DNA of 64,000 bases, taken from Pedobacter soli (lineage in GTDB: Bacteria; Bacteroidota; Bacteroidia; Sphingobacteriales; Sphingobacteriaceae). Under the pieces are notes generated by a model, which saw nothing but the letters and a program-made list of their open reading frames with translations, had not been told where the DNA came from and did not search any database. The translations under genes and the position numbers were made by a program. Location of the stretch: positions 64,615-128,614 of the forward strand of contig NZ_FMZH01000004.1 in assembly GCF_900101435.1 (NCBI RefSeq), given 5' to 3'. Every line of letters starts with the position of its first letter. Position 1 is the stretch's first letter. Shown one piece after another: positions 36,398 through 44,593 of the stretch.

Positions 36398-37567
36398 ATG
36401 AAATTAGAAAATAAACAGATCGCCATTATAGGCGGAGGCCCGGGGGGCTTAACATTAGCACGCTTACTGCAATTACAAGGCCTTGATGTAAAAGTTTACG
36501 AGCGGGATAGCAACCCGAATGCCCGTGTACAGGGATCACCTTTAGACTTACATGAAGAATCAGGATTGGCTGCGCTCAGCAAAGCAGGGCTTTTAGCCGA
36601 GTTCAAGGCCAATTTTATGCCCGGAGCAGACAGAAAACAAATTATGGACGAGCAGTGTAAGGTTTTCTTTAGCGATCATGAAGACAAGCTGGAAGAGAAT
36701 TTTGGGCACGAACACTTTCGTCCGGAAATTGACAGGGGTGTGCTCAGACAAATTCTTTTACAATCACTTAATACCGGCGTTGTGGTTTGGGGCAAGCAGT
36801 TTTTGCGCATGGAAGAAACGAACGGCGGTTGGAATATTAGTTTCGCAGATGGATCTGTAGCTTATGCAGATCTGGTAATTGCTGCCGATGGAGCCAATTC
36901 TAAAGTACGTCCTTACCTTACTGATATTAAACCTTTTTATTCTGGTATTACCATGCTGGAAGGCAATATAGCCGATGCCCAAAAGCATGCGCCATGGATA
37001 AATGATTTGCTAAACGGAGGAAAGATTATGGCCTTTGGCGCAACAGAGAACCTTTTGCTTGGCCAAAAAGCAGGTGCTGAGATCGGTTTCTATGCCAGTT
37101 TTAAAGCCGACCTAGATTGGGTATACAGCAAAGAAGTTGATTATAACAACCGGGCTAATCTTTTGGCCTGGTTTGGTCAGAAATACAGCAAATGGTCGGC
37201 TGAGTGGAAAGAACTCTTTGAGCAATCGGAGTTGCCAATTGTGCCGCGCCCTATTTATTGCATGCCATTAGATCAGGAATGGCAGGCTAAGTCTAATCTT
37301 ACCTTGCTTGGCGATGCCGCCCATGTAATGCCACCCTTTGCGGGCGAAGGCGTTAATATGGCTATGCAGGATGCACTCGAACTGAGCGAATGCCTGCAAT
37401 CGGAAAAGTATGATAGCATATTGCAGGCAATTGAAAATTACGAACAACAGATGCGTAAGCGGGCGAGTGCGGCGGCTAAAGAATCACTTGATAATGGCGA
37501 ACTCATGCATTCAGCAGGTTCATTGCATGCCATGATTGATTTGTTTAGCGCCCATACCAATAAATAA
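36398..37567 (+). CDS. FAD-dependent monooxygenase (TetX-like)
   Basis: A 389-aa class A flavoprotein monooxygenase. Seen: Rossmann GGGPGG at 12-17, VYERD at the end of strand 2, PEIDRGVLRQILL, and the FAD-pyrophosphate motif LLGDAAHVMPPFAGEGVNMAMQ near 305-325. Length and layout match TetX, the tetracycline hydroxylase of Bacteroidota, including the LDLH motif after the first beta-alpha-beta unit. The substrate-binding middle part differs from TetX as I recall it, so activity on tetracycline should not be assumed; an aromatic or polyketide substrate is possible. It follows an AraC gene. Confidence 0.88.
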   Translation: MKLENKQIAIIGGGPGGLTLARLLQLQGLDVKVYERDSNPNARVQGSPLDLHEESGLAALSKAGLLAEFKANFMPGADRKQIMDEQCKVFFSDHEDKLEENFGHEHFRPEIDRGVLRQILLQSLNTGVVVWGKQFLRMEETNGGWNISFADGSVAYADLVIAADGANSKVRPYLTDIKPFYSGITMLEGNIADAQKHAPWINDLLNGGKIMAFGATENLLLGQKAGAEIGFYASFKADLDWVYSKEVDYNNRANLLAWFGQKYSKWSAEWKELFEQSELPIVPRPIYCMPLDQEWQAKSNLTLLGDAAHVMPPFAGEGVNMAMQDALELSECLQSEKYDSILQAIENYEQQMRKRASAAAKESLDNGELMHSAGSLHAMIDLFSAHTNK

Positions 37568-37668
37568 GTCTGAGCAGGCGGGAATAGCTGATAGATTAAT
37601 AAAACGATTTAGTTTAGCTTAAAATTTAGTATCTTGTTCACCATACCAAATAGAAACCCATAATTGTT

Positions 37669-39486
37669 ATGAAAAAAACAAGTTTACCCATTTACCTCTG
37701 CGCCTTCGTGCTGCTCCAGCTATTGTTTAATGCAAATGTTAAAGCGCAGGTGCCAAAACTGCCAACGAAATGGACAGCAGAAGCCATGCGCAGTTCAAAC
37801 CCCTTTCCGGAATATCCACGTCCGCAGTTAGTACGTGACCAATGGCAATCGCTTAATGGTAAATGGGACTATATTGGTGGCAAAGAAAAAATGAGTGCCC
37901 TCGATCCTAAAACTCCTTTGGATTTTAAAGGGAAAAGTGAGCAAATCCTGGTGCCTTATTGCCCCGAATCTGTTATTTCTGGGATCGAACGTAAGCAGGA
38001 AATCAATATGTGGTACCGCAGAAAGTTCGAGATACCGAAAGACTGGAGTGGAAAAAATGTATTGGTTAATTTTGAGGCGGTAGATTACCAGGCCACAGTA
38101 TTTGTGAATGGTAAAAAAGCAGGTACGCATGCTGGTGGTTATGATGCCTTCTCTTTAGATATTACCACCTTACTAAAAGGAGGGGTTAATGAGCTCATTG
38201 TTGCCGCCTATGATCCTAATGATGGACGCACACCTTCTGGAAAGAATGGTCCGCGGGGCGATTATACTTTCAGCTCTGGTATCTGGCAGAGCGTGTGGCT
38301 GGAACCGGTTAATAAGGATCACATCAAAAACATACGCTTATTGCCCGATCTGGAAAACAGCAGGCTCCAGATTACGGTTGATGCCTTGTCGGCAGAAGTA
38401 TCTGCTGTGGCGCTTGATGGAAAAAAAATAGTTGCACAGGCACAGGGTAGCGCAGGCAAAACTTTTTACCTGCCCATTCAAAACCCAAAACTATGGTCTC
38501 CGGAAAATCCTTTTTTATATGATTTGAAAATCACTTTGAAAGCGGGCAATGGGAAAATTATCGATGAGGTAAGCAGTTATTTTGGCATGCGTGATGTTAA
38601 ACTCGGAAAGGTTTCGGGAGTGGTGCGTCCCTTGCTGAACGGCAAGTTTGTGATGCAGGTGGGGTTACTTGATCAGGGCTATTGGCCAGATGGTATTTTA
38701 ACCGCGCCAACAGATGAAGCACTTAAATCTGATATCGATTTTACGAAGAAAGCAGGCTTTAATCTGATCCGCAAACACATGAAAACCGAACCTAAGCGCT
38801 TTTATTACTGGGCCGATAAAATGGGGATTTTGCTTTGGCAGGATATGCCGGCAATCTGGTATCAGCACGAAGATACGGCAATGGTACGTACGGCTTTCCG
38901 CAAGGAGCTTAAGGCCATTATGGATGAACATTACAACTCACCATCCATCATTGCCTGGGTACCTTTTAACGAAAACTGGGGCGCTTTCGATGTGCCCGAG
39001 ATTACAGATTGGGTAAAGAAATACGATCCATCCAGGTTAGTTAACGGAAATTCGGGCTTTAACAATAATCCGGGTTATCAGAAAGCTGCCGGCGATCCGG
39101 GTAATGGCGATTTTGTTGATACGCATATTTATGTTGGTCCGTATGGTGCCTCTAAACCCGATAATAAGCGGGCAGCCTCATTGGGCGAATATGGTGGTGT
39201 TGGCCTTTTTGTAAGGGGGCACATGTGGCCGGTAGAGAATAATGCCTATGCTTATGAACCCACCAGCACGGCACTAACCGAACGATATGTTTTGATGATG
39301 AACCAGGTTGAGCAGCTGATGAAGTATAAAGGATTGAGTGTTTCGGTTTATACCCAAACCACTGATGTTGAGCATGAAGTAAATGGATTGCTAACTTACG
39401 ATAGGGCAGTTGAAAAGATGGATGTTAAACAGGTAAGCGAAATTAATAAAATCATTCTTGCAGAAGGTAAGAAGTTAAATGAGTAG
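37669..39486 (+). CDS. Secreted glycoside hydrolase family 2 enzyme
   Basis: A 605-aa protein with a signal peptide (PIYLCAFVLLQLLFNANVKAQ). GH2 modules in order: sugar-binding jelly roll (about 50-220; NFEAVDYQATVFVNGKKAGTH), immunoglobulin-like domain (about 220-315), and a TIM barrel (RKHMKTEPKRFYYWADKMGI; WQDMPAIW). Acid/base E435 in PFNENWG, nucleophile E507 in SLGEYGG. GH2 covers beta-galactosidase, beta-mannosidase and beta-glucuronidase; the short barrel and DMPAIW pattern are of the beta-galactosidase-like type, substrate undecided. Stands alone. Confidence 0.92.
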   Translation: MKKTSLPIYLCAFVLLQLLFNANVKAQVPKLPTKWTAEAMRSSNPFPEYPRPQLVRDQWQSLNGKWDYIGGKEKMSALDPKTPLDFKGKSEQILVPYCPESVISGIERKQEINMWYRRKFEIPKDWSGKNVLVNFEAVDYQATVFVNGKKAGTHAGGYDAFSLDITTLLKGGVNELIVAAYDPNDGRTPSGKNGPRGDYTFSSGIWQSVWLEPVNKDHIKNIRLLPDLENSRLQITVDALSAEVSAVALDGKKIVAQAQGSAGKTFYLPIQNPKLWSPENPFLYDLKITLKAGNGKIIDEVSSYFGMRDVKLGKVSGVVRPLLNGKFVMQVGLLDQGYWPDGILTAPTDEALKSDIDFTKKAGFNLIRKHMKTEPKRFYYWADKMGILLWQDMPAIWYQHEDTAMVRTAFRKELKAIMDEHYNSPSIIAWVPFNENWGAFDVPEITDWVKKYDPSRLVNGNSGFNNNPGYQKAAGDPGNGDFVDTHIYVGPYGASKPDNKRAASLGEYGGVGLFVRGHMWPVENNAYAYEPTSTALTERYVLMMNQVEQLMKYKGLSVSVYTQTTDVEHEVNGLLTYDRAVEKMDVKQVSEINKIILAEGKKLNE

Positions 39487-39520
39487 AAGGAGTAGCCAGC
39501 TCTTCATTTTATAAATAATC

Positions 39521-39555
39521 AGCGTTATTACCCTAATTGATCAGGTAATAACGCT
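39521..39555. terminator. Hairpin between convergent genes
   Basis: Perfect 12-bp stem agcgttattacc / ggtaataacgct with an 11-nt loop between GH2 and the DHFR-like gene; no clear T tract, so possibly a weak bidirectional terminator. Confidence 0.55.
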
Positions 39556-39563
39556 GGTTATGG

Positions 39564-40136
39564 TTATTTATCTGCGACAGCATAATTTAGCTCAACTACA
39601 CCATTTGAAAACTGCTGCGTTGCTAAAAGGTTCAGTTTTATCCTGTCTTTTATATCTTTAAATAGCGGAATACCTTGCCCAAGTATAACCGGATTTACAA
39701 ACAACCAATAGCCATCAATCAGGTTTTGCTGAATGAGCGAATGGGTTGCTGTTGGGCTGCCAAAAAGTAATATCTCTGTGCCTTCCTGTTGTTTAATTTC
39801 ATTAATACGCGTTGCAAAATTGTTGCTGATGATCGTTGTATCAGTCAAATCAGCCTGTTGCAATGTTTCAGATATCACGAGTTTATGCGCCTTTTTATAC
39901 CAGGCCGAATGCTCAAGGTCATGTTTACTCGCATCGGGGCTATCTGCTGCAGTAGGCCAGTAGCCTTCCATCATCTGGTAAGTTACCCGTCCGTATAAGG
40001 CTGTGTCAGTTCCGCTGATTCGCTTACCTACATGGTCAAAAAGTTCTTCATCCACTGTAATCCAGTTCATTTCGCCATTTGGGCCTGCAACAAAACCATC
40101 AAGGGATATATGCATAAAAGAAATTATTTTTCTCAT
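39564..40136 (-). CDS. Dihydrofolate-reductase-fold (RibD C-terminal) protein
   Basis: A 190-aa cytosolic protein of the YyaP/RibD_C group: KIISFMHISLDGFVAGPNGEMNWI at the start (two pieces of the conserved opening), GRVTYQMMEGYWP, LVISETLQ, EILLFGSPTATHSLIQ and PVILGQGIPLF. These match the NADPH-binding DHFR-like fold common in Bacteroidota. It is not the folate-pathway DHFR; the reaction is unknown. Monocistronic, divergent from the GH89 gene. Confidence 0.9.
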   Translation of the reverse strand: MRKIISFMHISLDGFVAGPNGEMNWITVDEELFDHVGKRISGTDTALYGRVTYQMMEGYWPTAADSPDASKHDLEHSAWYKKAHKLVISETLQQADLTDTTIISNNFATRINEIKQQEGTEILLFGSPTATHSLIQQNLIDGYWLFVNPVILGQGIPLFKDIKDRIKLNLLATQQFSNGVVELNYAVADK

Positions 40137-40518
40137 TTTGGTGCTTATTTAAAGTAAATGTATGTTCTGTTTTTTTTAATCAAAAATAATACACTGCCGC
40201 GATGCAGATGGGGGTTATTTAAGACAAAATAAAGACTTTAAAGGTAATTGTTAAAAGAAACAATAAGTGCAAGTGAGCAAGCTTACCGTGGCCCAGGCAA
40301 GTATATAAGAATCGGAAGACATTTTGCTCAGATTTATAAAAAGAGAACATTTTGCTCAGACCTAACCCAAAAAGTACAATTAAAATAAGTGAAAATTACA
40401 CAATCGATTGTATTATGCCGAACAATCGATTGCTTGATTTTTGCATGGTTTAAGCCCTTATTCTGTCAGGTTTTTTTTATTTAGTTTCGTTCTTTTGAAT
40501 AGAAAAGCGAATAATTTT
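40137..40518. other. Divergent regulatory gap before GH89
   Basis: No gene. Two short repeats containing acattttgctcaga lie at about 40319-40332 and 40348-40361, and the operator pair at 40401-40432. A -7-like TGATTTTTG (40435-40443) lies just after the second operator. Confidence 0.5.
40401..40432. promoter_or_regulatory. Pair of LacI-type palindromic operators
   Basis: The perfect palindrome caatcgattg occurs at 40401-40410 and again at 40423-40432, 22 bp apart (about two helical turns), just upstream of GH89. A CG-centred palindrome is typical of LacI-family sites, and a LacI-family gene lies next to GH89. Confidence 0.6.
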
Positions 40519-42666
40519 ATGCGAAAATTTACCTGGTTAATTTTATTGTTAAGCCCTTTAGGCCTGTTGGCTCAGTCTTTTAAGCCCGTGCAGGAGCTGA
40601 TAAAACGAAGAACACCCTGGCTAGCTGGTCATGTTGTTTTTAAACCCTTAAAAAGTAGTCAGCTTGACCGTTTCGAGATGAAGAGTGCAGGCGATAAATT
40701 GATTATTAGTGCCTCGGGCACCAATGCTGCGGCAGTTGGCTTAAATTGGTATTTAAAATACTACTGCAATCGATCGATGTCGCATATGGGGGATAACCTG
40801 GCGGCTGTATATCCAATTCCGAAAGTGAATGAGCTGGTAAGTGTTGAGGCCCCGGCCAGATACCGCTATGCTTTAAATTACTGCACCTATAACTACACTA
40901 TGAGTTTTTACGATTGGAAAGATTGGGAACATGAGCTGGATTGGATGGCTCTGAACGGAGTTAACCTGATGCTTACTGTGAACGGGATGGAATCGGTATG
41001 GCAAAAAACTTTGCAGCAGATTGGCTATTCTGAAAAGGAGATTAACGATTTTCTGGTTGGGCCAGCGTATACCGCCTGGTGGTTAATGGGTAATATACAG
41101 GGGTGGGGCGGGCCGATGCCACAAAGCCAGATAAATAGCCGCAAAGCTTTGCAACAAAAAATGATTGCCCGGATGAAAGCACTGGGTATATCGCCTGTGC
41201 TGCAAGGGTTTTACGGAATGGTACCTGCTTCATTGAAAGATAAAAGCAAGGCAGAAATTATCGACCAGAAAACATGGGGCGCATTTAAGCGGCCGGATAT
41301 TCTGGTTCCGGGCCGTGATGATTTTTCAAGAATAGCAGCAATATACTACAGCGAAGTGCGTAAGGCCTACGGAAACGATATTCGCTTTTTTGCAGGAGAT
41401 CCTTTTCATGAAGGAGGTATTACCGAGGGGATTGATTTAAAAGCTGCCGGAAAATCTATCCAGCAGGAAATGCAAAAGAGTTTCCCCGGATCAACCTGGG
41501 TGCTGCAGGGATGGCAGGATAATCCAAAGCAGCAAATGCTCGAAGGACTTGATAAATCTCACATACTGGTGCAGGAACTGTTTGGTGAGTTTACCAATAA
41601 CTGGGAAAAAAGAAAAGGCTATGATGGTACACCATTTATATGGAGTGTTGTGAATAATTTTGGCGAAAGGCCGGGTTTGTACGGCAAATTGCAACGGTTT
41701 GCAGATGAGGTGGATCGGATACGCAAAGGCCCGTATCAGGATGTTTTATCTGGTGTAGGAATTATGCCTGAGGGACTTGATAATAACCCTCCGGTGTACG
41801 ATCTGATGCTTGAATTGGGCTGGCGTAAAGAACATGTTGAAGTTAAAGATTGGTTAGTTGGCTACGCTAAGTATCGCTATGGAAAATCAGATGCACACAT
41901 TAACAAAGCCTGGCAGGGTTTTCTGGAAACCATTTATGAAAGTATCCCGGGTTATCAGGAAGGAGCAAGTGAATCGGTTTTCTGCATTCGCCCTGCACTG
42001 GATACAAAGCCTGTTTCGCACTGGGGTACCCGGGTTAGGACCTATGATCTGGTCAAATTTAAACAGGCTGTGCTCGAATTTGCTAAAGCAGCACCAGCAT
42101 TCAAAAATGCTGATACCTATCAGATTGATCTGATTAATATGTTAAGGCAGGTGCTTGCCAATGATGGAGAACAGGTTTTTCAGGAAATGGTTAAGGCTTA
42201 TAATGAAAAAAATACCCAGGAATTTAACCGATTTTCCACGCAATTTACGGACATGATCCGTTTAACAGACGACCTGCTTAGCGCTCATCCGTATTACCAG
42301 CTGAACACCTATAAAGCTCAGGCTCTAAAGCTTGGGAAAACAGCCGCGGAGAAAAAAGAAAACATCCGCAATGCCATGATGTTGATTACCTATTGGGGAG
42401 AAAATAATCCGGCAGAAGATAACCTGCATGATTATGCCTATAAGGAGTGGGGTGGCCTGATGAAAGATTATTACCTGGCCAGATGGGAGCTATACATCAA
42501 TTATTTACAGCATGACCTTAAAGGTGAAAAAATGCAGGCCCCCGACTTTTTTCGGTGGGAGCGTGCATGGGTTGAGCAAAATATGGAGCTAAAAGCTCAA
42601 AAACAGATTAAGCCTTTATTTCAGGTCGTTGCTGAAATTCTAAAATTGAAAACAATTGCTCAATAA
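40519..42666 (+). CDS. Secreted GH89 alpha-N-acetylglucosaminidase
   Basis: A 715-aa enzyme from the ATG at 40519 (signal peptide RKFTWLILLLSPLGLLAQ); the frame opens at a TTG at 40441 but that adds 26 residues before the signal. GH89 (NAGLU) features: NYCTYNYTMSFYDWKDWEHELDWMAL, GPAYTAWWLMGNIQGWGGP, putative acid/base E298 in DPFHEGG and nucleophile E418 in IMPEGLDNNPPVY. It removes terminal alpha-linked GlcNAc, as in heparan-type glycans or gastric-mucin caps. Its 3' end overlaps the convergent LacI gene by 59 bases. Confidence 0.94.
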   Translation: MRKFTWLILLLSPLGLLAQSFKPVQELIKRRTPWLAGHVVFKPLKSSQLDRFEMKSAGDKLIISASGTNAAAVGLNWYLKYYCNRSMSHMGDNLAAVYPIPKVNELVSVEAPARYRYALNYCTYNYTMSFYDWKDWEHELDWMALNGVNLMLTVNGMESVWQKTLQQIGYSEKEINDFLVGPAYTAWWLMGNIQGWGGPMPQSQINSRKALQQKMIARMKALGISPVLQGFYGMVPASLKDKSKAEIIDQKTWGAFKRPDILVPGRDDFSRIAAIYYSEVRKAYGNDIRFFAGDPFHEGGITEGIDLKAAGKSIQQEMQKSFPGSTWVLQGWQDNPKQQMLEGLDKSHILVQELFGEFTNNWEKRKGYDGTPFIWSVVNNFGERPGLYGKLQRFADEVDRIRKGPYQDVLSGVGIMPEGLDNNPPVYDLMLELGWRKEHVEVKDWLVGYAKYRYGKSDAHINKAWQGFLETIYESIPGYQEGASESVFCIRPALDTKPVSHWGTRVRTYDLVKFKQAVLEFAKAAPAFKNADTYQIDLINMLRQVLANDGEQVFQEMVKAYNEKNTQEFNRFSTQFTDMIRLTDDLLSAHPYYQLNTYKAQALKLGKTAAEKKENIRNAMMLITYWGENNPAEDNLHDYAYKEWGGLMKDYYLARWELYINYLQHDLKGEKMQAPDFFRWERAWVEQNMELKAQKQIKPLFQVVAEILKLKTIAQ

Positions 42667-43150
42667 TCCGGTAAGATTTATCCTTAATCATATTCCTGTT
42701 GTCTAAAATGGCGACAGGAATATTGTACCTTTTTAGCTGATCAATCTGCTCTGAAGGTAATTTAGGTTTATTAAGGGCAATCAGAATACCATCTACCCGT
42801 AAATTCATCATATTTTCGAGTATTTTTCTTTCCTGCTCAGGTTTATTAAAGGATTGGCCAAAAATTACATTGTAATTTTTATTGTTAGAATAACGTTCGA
42901 TAGTACTCAGTACGGCACAGTGAAGCGGTTCAGCAATATCTGGAAGTACCACACCGATAGTAGAGGTTTTTCCCTGCTTCAGAAATATGGCATTTTGATT
43001 GGGATGATAATTCAGTTCGGCTGCAATTTTATTTACCCGCATAGTTGTTACCAAACCTATGCTTGGATGTCCTCTGAGCGCTCTGGATACTGTTGAAGGG
43101 TCAATTTTGAGTCGTCTGGCTATATCTTTGATTGTAGGGATTTTTTCCAT
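42608..43150 (-). CDS. LacI-family regulator, truncated at the C-terminus
   Basis: A 180-aa protein, about half the usual 330-340. The DNA-binding part is intact (TIKDIARRLKIDPSTVSRALRG, then the hinge helix region AAELNYHPN) and the first lobe of the sugar-binding domain runs to about residue 157 (GILIALNKPKLPSEQ, IPVAILDNR). The last 20 or so residues are read from sequence antisense to the GH89 3' end and do not resemble the family. The ligand and dimer domains are incomplete, so it is probably non-functional or constitutive. It overlaps the beta-helix gene by 31 bases. Confidence 0.85.
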   Translation of the reverse strand: MEKIPTIKDIARRLKIDPSTVSRALRGHPSIGLVTTMRVNKIAAELNYHPNQNAIFLKQGKTSTIGVVLPDIAEPLHCAVLSTIERYSNNKNYNVIFGQSFNKPEQERKILENMMNLRVDGILIALNKPKLPSEQIDQLKRYNIPVAILDNRNMIKDKSYRIIEQLFSILEFQQRPEIKA

Positions 43151-44565
43151 TGTTTTAGGCTGTTGGTGTTAAAAATTGAGCTCACGATTTTTAAGGTAGA
43201 ATGGGTATCCTGACCGCTGGTTTGTTTCCAGGTATTAAAATCAGTAATTGGATTATTATTGGTGCTATTCCAGATCCATTGGGGCTTTTCGCTGCTAAAG
43301 TATTGGTTATAGTCAATAATATTATGGCTTCCGCTTGAGGTATATTTGTGGATCAGCACATCCTTCGCTGCGGCATAAATGCGGTTATACTTAATTACAT
43401 TGCTGTCGCAGTGTTCGGTTAGTCTGATTTCTCCTTCAATCTCTCCAAAGGCACCTAAAACACGATTGTTCTCTACCAGGGTATTGTTTATCACCGAACA
43501 GTTTTTAGTTCCCGAAATGGTATAATTCAGGTAATCGCCCATATAAATGCCAGTGCGGTAACAGTGGTAAACCAGGTTGTTCCTCACCATTGTAGTTTTG
43601 GTCGGATAGATATTGCTTTCGCTTATCAATCCTATTCCACGGTCACTTTCATAAACTATGTTTCTTTCGATGAGCGTATTGGCACCTCCGCAAACATAAA
43701 TGGAAATGGCGCCATAACGGTCAGGACCCCAGGTTTCAGGTGTTTTGGTCATGGTGTTGTGGTGAAAAATATTATCACTAATCACGCCATTTCGGGCATA
43801 ATTGGTTGCTATGGCACCGCGCGGATTAAGACCGTCGCCACCAGCTACAATGATCCCAATGTTCTCGGTATCGTAAACTTGATTACGTTTGAAAACGAAG
43901 CCATCTACGTTGCCGGCAAGCGTTACATTTTCGCTTGTTCCGGTTTGGGTATCATGAACCGTGCAGTCAGTAATTGATAAGTTAACTATTGGTGTTTTAG
44001 CTGTTCCAATAACGAGTATGGCATGTCCGCTTCTGCCCTGGGCGAGTGTAGTGGTGTTTTTGATGTTGTAAATATTACAGTTTTTAATAGCGATATCATG
44101 CCCGCTGCCACTAATTGAAATGCCCTGAGGATCAGTGTTAACTTTGTTGCTATGCAGGTTGCAAATATCAAATCCATCGATGGTAATCCAGCTCGTATTA
44201 ATCAGGGTAATGAGTGCCTGCCAGCCGGTAACATTGATGCTGCTGCCATCAATAATTGCTTTTTCTTTAGGGTAACTTTGAAGGCTGATCGGTTTGCCGG
44301 GCTCACCAGACCTTGGGAATTTTATTTTCTGGTAATATCTCCCGCCTCTAACAATTACCTGGTCTCCGGGTTGCGCTTTAATTAAAGCCGCATTAATGGT
44401 TTTAAATGGTGTACGAATGCTCCCTGTATTGGTATCAGCGCCATTTGTAGCAACATAATATTGATGGGATGTTGATTTGCTTTGAAAGGGATTGGCTAAA
44501 GTATTGGTAGCGCAAACCAAATGCTGCGCTACCAATAAAAGGCCTAAAAAACAGTGGGATTTCAT
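43120..44565 (-). CDS. Secreted right-handed parallel beta-helix protein
   Basis: A 481-aa protein with a signal peptide (MKSHCFLGLLLVAQHLVCA). It opens with the DUF1565-type YYVATNGADTNTGSIRTPFKTI and KAQPGDQVIVRGGRYYQ, then many short beta-helix turns (ITIDGFDICNL, IAIKNCNIYNI, GVISDNIFHHN, TTMVRNNLVYH, CSVINNTLVEN). Such proteins are often polysaccharide lyases or polygalacturonase-like enzymes; no catalytic residue is certain. The C-terminal end after TLKIVSSIF looks cut short. It is downstream of the NHL gene in the SusCD transcript. Confidence 0.82.
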   Translation of the reverse strand: MKSHCFLGLLLVAQHLVCATNTLANPFQSKSTSHQYYVATNGADTNTGSIRTPFKTINAALIKAQPGDQVIVRGGRYYQKIKFPRSGEPGKPISLQSYPKEKAIIDGSSINVTGWQALITLINTSWITIDGFDICNLHSNKVNTDPQGISISGSGHDIAIKNCNIYNIKNTTTLAQGRSGHAILVIGTAKTPIVNLSITDCTVHDTQTGTSENVTLAGNVDGFVFKRNQVYDTENIGIIVAGGDGLNPRGAIATNYARNGVISDNIFHHNTMTKTPETWGPDRYGAISIYVCGGANTLIERNIVYESDRGIGLISESNIYPTKTTMVRNNLVYHCYRTGIYMGDYLNYTISGTKNCSVINNTLVENNRVLGAFGEIEGEIRLTEHCDSNVIKYNRIYAAAKDVLIHKYTSSGSHNIIDYNQYFSSEKPQWIWNSTNNNPITDFNTWKQTSGQDTHSTLKIVSSIFNTNSLKQWKKSLQSKI

Positions 44566-44593
44566 GTAATGTTAAATCTAGGTCCTTAAAAAA

